A stretch of 64,000 nucleotides of DNA from Salibacterium qingdaonense. Its GTDB lineage: Bacteria > Bacillota > Bacilli > Bacillales > Marinococcaceae. The position numbers were made by a program, and so were the translations under genes. Where the stretch lies: the NCBI RefSeq assembly GCF_900114715.1, contig NZ_FOTY01000006.1, forward strand, positions 62,001 through 126,000, written 5' to 3'. How positions within the stretch are numbered: the first letter of the stretch is position 1; every line of letters begins with the position of its first letter. This document shows positions 60,369 to 64,000 of this stretch, one piece after another. The notes below the pieces were generated by a model. The model was not told where the DNA came from and searched no databases. It worked only from the letters and a program-made list of their open reading frames with translations.

Positions 60369-60486
60369 GGCAGGCGGAACGTGGCTCTTCCACCCGCGGA
60401 AGATTCTCTGCCGTCTGCTTCGGAACCCCCGTTCAACCGGGGATTTAGCCATCCGTGACTGCTTTTTCAAATGGACTGTCACGGAT
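60369..60486 (+). ncRNA. Structured 5' leader of secA2 (candidate cis-regulatory RNA)
   Basis: Predicted elements in order: GGCAG (60369-60373)/CTGCC (60408-60412) closing an inner stem GCGG-AAC-GTGG, loop CTCTT, CCAC-CCGC (60374-60397); CCCC/GGGG (60426-60429/60439-60442); and a perfect 9-bp stem ATCCGTGAC (60451-60459)/GTCACGGAT (60478-60486) with an 18-nt loop. The last stem ends about 17 nt before the AAGGAGAG ribosome-binding site. I do not recognise a known riboswitch class. No terminator-like T-run is seen, so translational control would be more likely. Confidence 0.5.
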
Positions 60487-60519
60487 GTTATACCGGGATC
60501 TATAAGGAGAGAGCGCTGC

Positions 60520-62889
60520 ATGTTAGCTTCTTTGAAAAAAATCATTGGAGACGAACAACAACGAAGACTGAAAAAATATAACAAAGTGGTAGAGCGGATT
60601 AATAAGCTGGAACCGGAAATAGAACAGCTGAGTAATGAACAGCTGCAGGCGAAAACAGAAGAATTCCGCGGCCGCCTCAACAAAGGGGAAAAACTATCAT
60701 CCATCACAGAAGAAGCCTTCGCCGTCGTCCGCGAAGCGTCCCGCCGGATTATCGGGCTTCGTCATTTTGATGTGCAGCTGCTCGGCGGACTGACACTCAA
60801 TGACGGTGACATCGCGGAAATGGCCACCGGAGAAGGAAAAACGATTGTCGCTTCCCTGCCGAGTTATCTGCGCGGACTTGAAGGAAAAGGTGTTCACGTC
60901 ATCACCGTCAACGAATACCTGGCCCGCCGCGACCGCGATCTGATCGGGCAGGTGCATGAATTTCTCGGCTTAACCGTCGGCCTGAACGTTCCGAAACTCG
61001 CCAAAGATGAGAAACGCAAAGCTTATGAAGCGGACATTACATACGGCGTCAGCAACGAGTTCGGTTTTGACTACCTGAAAGACAATATGGTCCAGAGTAC
61101 AATCGAAAAGGTACAGCGGCCGTATCATTTTGCTATTATCGATGAAATCGACAGTGTTCTTGTCGATGAGGCAAAAACACCGCTGATTATTGCCGGAAAA
61201 ACAGAAGTTAACCCTGGACTCTATCAAATCTGCGCCAAGATGGCCCGCAGTTTTGACCCGGAAAAAGACTACCTGTTTGACCCTATTACACGTTCTGTCA
61301 GTTTGACAGATGCCGGTATCACAAAGGTTGAGCGGGCGTTCGGGGTCGACAACCTGTATGATTTGGAGCATCATACCCTTTATCACTTCGTGCTGCAGGC
61401 ACTGCGGGCCCGCGTCATGTTTAGACGCGATGTCGATTACATCGTAAAAGAAGGTGAGATCAAGCTCGTTGACATGTATACCGGCCGCATCATGGAAGGC
61501 CGTACGTTCAGCGACGGTCTCCACCAGGCGCTCGAAGCTAAAGAAGGTCTTGAAATTACCGAAGAGAACAAAACCCAGGCTCAGATTACCATTCAAAACT
61601 ACTTCCGGATGTACCCGGCCCTTTCCGGCATGACCGGAACAGCCAAAACCGAAGAGGAAGAGTTCCGCAACCTGTACGGGATGGATGTTATCCAGGTTCC
61701 AACCAATAAACCGAGAATACGTGAAGACCGGGACGACCTCATTTTTGCGACAGCCGATGACAAATACCGGGAAGTCGCCAAGGAAGTCGCCAAACGTCAC
61801 GAAAAAGGACAGCCTGTGCTGATCGGAACGACCTCTATCATTCAATCAGAGACGATGGCGCGTTACCTTGATGACCAGAAAGTGCCTTATGAGCTTCTCA
61901 ACGCCAAGAGCGTGGAGCGGGAAGTCCAGTTGATTTCTCTTGCCGGTCAGAAAGGCCAGATTACCATTGCCACCAATATGGCCGGACGCGGCACCGACAT
62001 TATGCTCGGCGAAGGAGCAGCCGAAGCCGGCGGTCTCTTTGTACTCGGCACGGAACGTCATGAAAACAGGCGAATCGACAATCAGTTGAAAGGCCGTTCC
62101 GGGCGGCAGGGGGACCCTGGTGAAACACAGATGTACGTCTCCCTTGAGGATGAAATGCTGCTCCGCTTCGGGGAAGAGGACATTGAAGGGTTGAAAGAAA
62201 AACTAAAAACCGATGATAACGGCGTCGTGCAAAATGATGACGCCCACACCATTATCAACCGGGCTCAGGAAATGTGCGAAAACGCGAATGCATCGCTGCG
62301 TGAATTCACATTAAAACTGGACGATATCGCCAACGAACAGCGCCGCGTCATCTATACGCTGCGCAATCAAGTACTGGAAAGCGACGATCCGCTGCAGTCC
62401 TGGATGAATATCGTCAAGTCCAGCACGAAAAAGCTTGTGGAATCCTACTGCGGGGATGAATATGTACCGGAAGAATGGGACCTGCGGACACTTGAAACAA
62501 GACTCAACCGCATTATCGTAACCCCGGGCATCCAGCTCCCTAAAAAGGCGGAAAATCAAAAAGACATCATGGATCTTGTCGAAGAAAAAACCGCGGCCTT
62601 CCTTGACGAAGTGGAACAGCTCCGTGAACGTAAAGGGGTGCAGAACCAGGCCCGCAAAGTGCTGCTGACCAACATCGACCGGCACTGGCTCAGCCACCTC
62701 GAGGAAATGACCCGCTTAAAAGAAGGCATCGGACTTCGCAGTTACGGGCAGGAAGATCCGATGCGGGTTTATACAAGGGAAGGCTATGAATTGTTTTCCC
62801 GTATGTATGATTTAATTGAACAGGACGCTTCCGTTCATTTATCCAAACTAATCCGCCCGCTGATTTTACCGGAAGAGGTGAAAAAATAA
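60520..62889 (+). CDS. secA2: Accessory preprotein translocase ATPase SecA2
   Basis: 789 residues from the ATG at 60520 (AAGGAGAG upstream); the longer open frame is leader RNA. Walker A in EMATGEGKTIVASLPSYLRG, Walker B in IIDEIDSVLVDEAKTPLII, SGMTGTAKTEEEEF, IATNMAGRGTDIMLGEG and QLKGRSGRQGDPGETQMYV are typical SecA motifs. The C-terminus ends at LIRPLILPEEVKK without the zinc-binding CxC...CH tail of SecA1. Together with the following slaP gene this is the S-layer secretion SecA2 known from Bacillus anthracis. The stop overlaps the slaP ATG (TAATG). Confidence 0.92.
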   Translation: MLASLKKIIGDEQQRRLKKYNKVVERINKLEPEIEQLSNEQLQAKTEEFRGRLNKGEKLSSITEEAFAVVREASRRIIGLRHFDVQLLGGLTLNDGDIAEMATGEGKTIVASLPSYLRGLEGKGVHVITVNEYLARRDRDLIGQVHEFLGLTVGLNVPKLAKDEKRKAYEADITYGVSNEFGFDYLKDNMVQSTIEKVQRPYHFAIIDEIDSVLVDEAKTPLIIAGKTEVNPGLYQICAKMARSFDPEKDYLFDPITRSVSLTDAGITKVERAFGVDNLYDLEHHTLYHFVLQALRARVMFRRDVDYIVKEGEIKLVDMYTGRIMEGRTFSDGLHQALEAKEGLEITEENKTQAQITIQNYFRMYPALSGMTGTAKTEEEEFRNLYGMDVIQVPTNKPRIREDRDDLIFATADDKYREVAKEVAKRHEKGQPVLIGTTSIIQSETMARYLDDQKVPYELLNAKSVEREVQLISLAGQKGQITIATNMAGRGTDIMLGEGAAEAGGLFVLGTERHENRRIDNQLKGRSGRQGDPGETQMYVSLEDEMLLRFGEEDIEGLKEKLKTDDNGVVQNDDAHTIINRAQEMCENANASLREFTLKLDDIANEQRRVIYTLRNQVLESDDPLQSWMNIVKSSTKKLVESYCGDEYVPEEWDLRTLETRLNRIIVTPGIQLPKKAENQKDIMDLVEEKTAAFLDEVEQLRERKGVQNQARKVLLTNIDRHWLSHLEEMTRLKEGIGLRSYGQEDPMRVYTREGYELFSRMYDLIEQDASVHLSKLIRPLILPEEVKK

Positions 62890-63812
62890 TGCTTCCTTTT
62901 TTTCGTAAAAAACGAGACGGAAAACCGAAAATGGAAGGAAATGAATCAACCGTTTCCTCCGAAGAACTATTAAATGAAACGAGTGACACCGAAGGTCGGG
63001 AAAAGCAAATCGACACGGATTTGTCGTTTCATCCGGATTGGGATGTATCCAAAGAAGATCAGTATTCCTTTCAGTTTCTCAATATGGAATGCCCGCCTCT
63101 TGCGCCGAACCAGATTTCGCTTTCGGGCATCAGCCTGCAGCATAACGAAGAACAGGGGTCTGTTCAGGTGACGGCTTTCATCCGCAGCAGCCTGAATAAA
63201 ACCATTAAGCTGCATGAAACGACGCTCGTACTGCTGGACAGTTCCGAGCAGGTGCTCGGCCGTAAAACCATGGACCTTGAAGAAGCAGGTGACATTCCGC
63301 CGTGCAGCAGCCGGCCCTGGAACATGACATTCAGCGAACAGGAACTATTCACGACCGACATTCCGTCGGAAGGATGGAAGCTTGCGTTTCAGCTCAAACC
63401 ATCTTCCCGCAAACACAGCCTGGATCTTCAAAACAGCTGGGAGCAGTCTCTTGCAGAAAAAGACAAGCATGAACTGCAGAACATGGTGGAGCGGCTCGAC
63501 CCTCCAAAGCCGGGGGAAGTGAACTTCATGGGATTAAAAGCCGTCCAGAAAGACAATGGCGATCTGCATGTGACACTTCTCATCCGCAATGGCAGCGAGA
63601 AAAATGTAACGCTCGAACAGATTCCGCTTCAAGTCGAAGACGCCGACGGTACCACCGTAGCAAAAGGCGGCTTCACGATGAATGATTTCGGTATCAAAGC
63701 CAATACAAGCAAACCTTGGACCTTTATTTTCCCAAGCAGCATGGTTCAGGAAGGCGAGATCGACCTGAGCAGCTGGAAAGCCTATCCGATTCAGAAAAAT
63801 ACAGCACATTAA
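62889..63812 (+). CDS. slaP: Accessory Sec system S-layer assembly protein SlaP
   Basis: 307 residues, cytoplasmic, no signal peptide. Two related SLAP-type beta domains: the first with SLSGISLQHNEEQGSVQVTA, FIRSSLNKTIKL and SRPWNMTFSEQELFTTDIPS, the second with NFMGLKAVQKDNGDLHVTLL, IRNGSEKNVTLEQIPL and NTSKPWTFIFPSSM. This duplicated layout and position directly after secA2 match SlaP of Bacillus anthracis, which assists SecA2-dependent export of SLH S-layer proteins. A basic N-terminus (FRKKRDGKPK) precedes an acidic linker. Confidence 0.88.
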   Translation: MLPFFRKKRDGKPKMEGNESTVSSEELLNETSDTEGREKQIDTDLSFHPDWDVSKEDQYSFQFLNMECPPLAPNQISLSGISLQHNEEQGSVQVTAFIRSSLNKTIKLHETTLVLLDSSEQVLGRKTMDLEEAGDIPPCSSRPWNMTFSEQELFTTDIPSEGWKLAFQLKPSSRKHSLDLQNSWEQSLAEKDKHELQNMVERLDPPKPGEVNFMGLKAVQKDNGDLHVTLLIRNGSEKNVTLEQIPLQVEDADGTTVAKGGFTMNDFGIKANTSKPWTFIFPSSMVQEGEIDLSSWKAYPIQKNTAH

Positions 63813-63818
63813 ATTGCT

Positions 63819-63855
63819 AAAACCGGGGATGCAGCGCGCATCTTCCGGTTTTTTT
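63819..63855 (+). terminator. Terminator of secA2-slaP
   Basis: AAAACCGGGGATGC and GCATCTTCCGGTTTT pair with two mismatches around AGCGC, followed by TTTTTTG. Confidence 0.88.
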
Positions 63856-63920
63856 GTACGCAGGAGCCGTATTTTTGGCTGATTTCTGCTGAGCTTATGG
63901 TGTTTCCGGCTCGATCCCCC

Positions 63921-64000
63921 AAGTTTATCGATTGATCTGCGGTTTTTCTCGATTGACTCTCTCTTTTCTCGATCGATTCTGGCGGCGAAGTGTGATTTCT
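63921..64000 (+). repeat. Repeat array 4: start of a further GATYGAT array
   Basis: GTTTATCGATTGATCTGCGG, TTTTTCTCGATTGACTCTC and TTTTCTCGATCGATTCTGG are three modules of the same kind as arrays 1-3 and in the same orientation. The array continues past the right edge. It again follows a terminator. Confidence 0.8.

Noticed and set aside
60355-60519. N-terminal extension of SecA2 from a TTG
   Set aside because: The extension lacks a ribosome-binding site, corresponds to hairpin-rich leader and is not part of known SecA proteins. The ATG at 60520 has AAGGAGAG.

Overview
The window looks like chromosome of a low-to-mid GC, probably halophilic or alkaliphilic, member of the Bacillaceae/Bacillales (Alkalicoccus/Salisediminibacterium-like is a guess). 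The secreted and flagellar proteins are strikingly acidic. The core gene order is that of the Bacillus subtilis tagO - lytR-type - yvyE - degSU - degV - comF - yvyF - flgMNKL - yviE - fliW - csrA - hag - flaG - fliD block, here running right to left on the minus strand. An S-layer type cell wall is indicated by CsaB, SecA2, SlaP and four SLH-domain proteins.

Layout. 1-3.5 kb: a minus-strand polysaccharide operon (YdaL-like DUF2334 protein, YdaM-like processive glycosyltransferase, and the start of a WecB/MnaA epimerase that runs off the left edge). 3.7-6.2 kb: fliD, flaG and a YjfB-like gene. fliS and fliT are not next to fliD and I do not see them anywhere in the window. 6.5-9.1 kb: a decayed ISLre2/UPF0236-type transposase gene split by a decayed IS3-family element. 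9.4-20.7 kb: a visibly AT-richer island encoding a complete-looking CMP-legionaminic-acid-type pathway (ptmA, legF, ptmF-like, ptmE, a formyltransferase, legI, legG, legC, legB), a small helical protein and a Maf-type flagellin glycosyltransferase. 20.8-24.4 kb: flagellin hag with a CsrA-target leader, a ComK-family gene facing a LuxR-type regulator, then csrA and fliW. 24.4-34.1 kb: yviE, flgL, flgK, flgN, flgM, yvyF, comFC, comFA, degV, degU, degS. 34.3-39.6 kb: yigZ, an LCP-family gene, two long repeat arrays surrounding a NERD-domain gene, and tagO. 39.9-50.3 kb: a secreted coiled-coil protein, a SpoIID/LytB-like protein, a third repeat array, then a large minus-strand secondary-cell-wall-polymer operon (csaB, polymerase, GT4, PssD, PssE, MurJ-type flippase, ugd, SLH lipoprotein). 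50.5-60.2 kb: ribokinase, SLH-CAP protein, a gbsR/cysteine hydrolase/betaine-binding-protein operon, an SLH-SH3-amidase, a TPR lipoprotein and an SLT-SH3-SLH protein. 60.3-63.8 kb: secA2-slaP behind a highly structured leader. A fourth repeat array starts at 63.9 kb and leaves the window.

How the parts work together. DegSU, ComK-like, LuxR-like, FlgM (anti-sigma-D) and the FliW-CsrA-Hag switch form a motility/competence regulatory hub. Sigma-D-like -10 boxes (TCCGATAT or GCCGATAT) precede yjfB, flaG, fliD, legB, maf, hag and flgM, so flagellin glycosylation is likely made together with flagellin. CsaB pyruvylates the cell-wall polymer to which SLH proteins bind, and SecA2/SlaP probably export S-layer proteins. 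The most unusual items are the exact 194-bp tandem repeats built from 21-bp TTTCTYGATYGATTCTC-type modules, the replacement of the legionaminic-acid N-acetyltransferase by an N-formyltransferase, and the structured secA2 leader.
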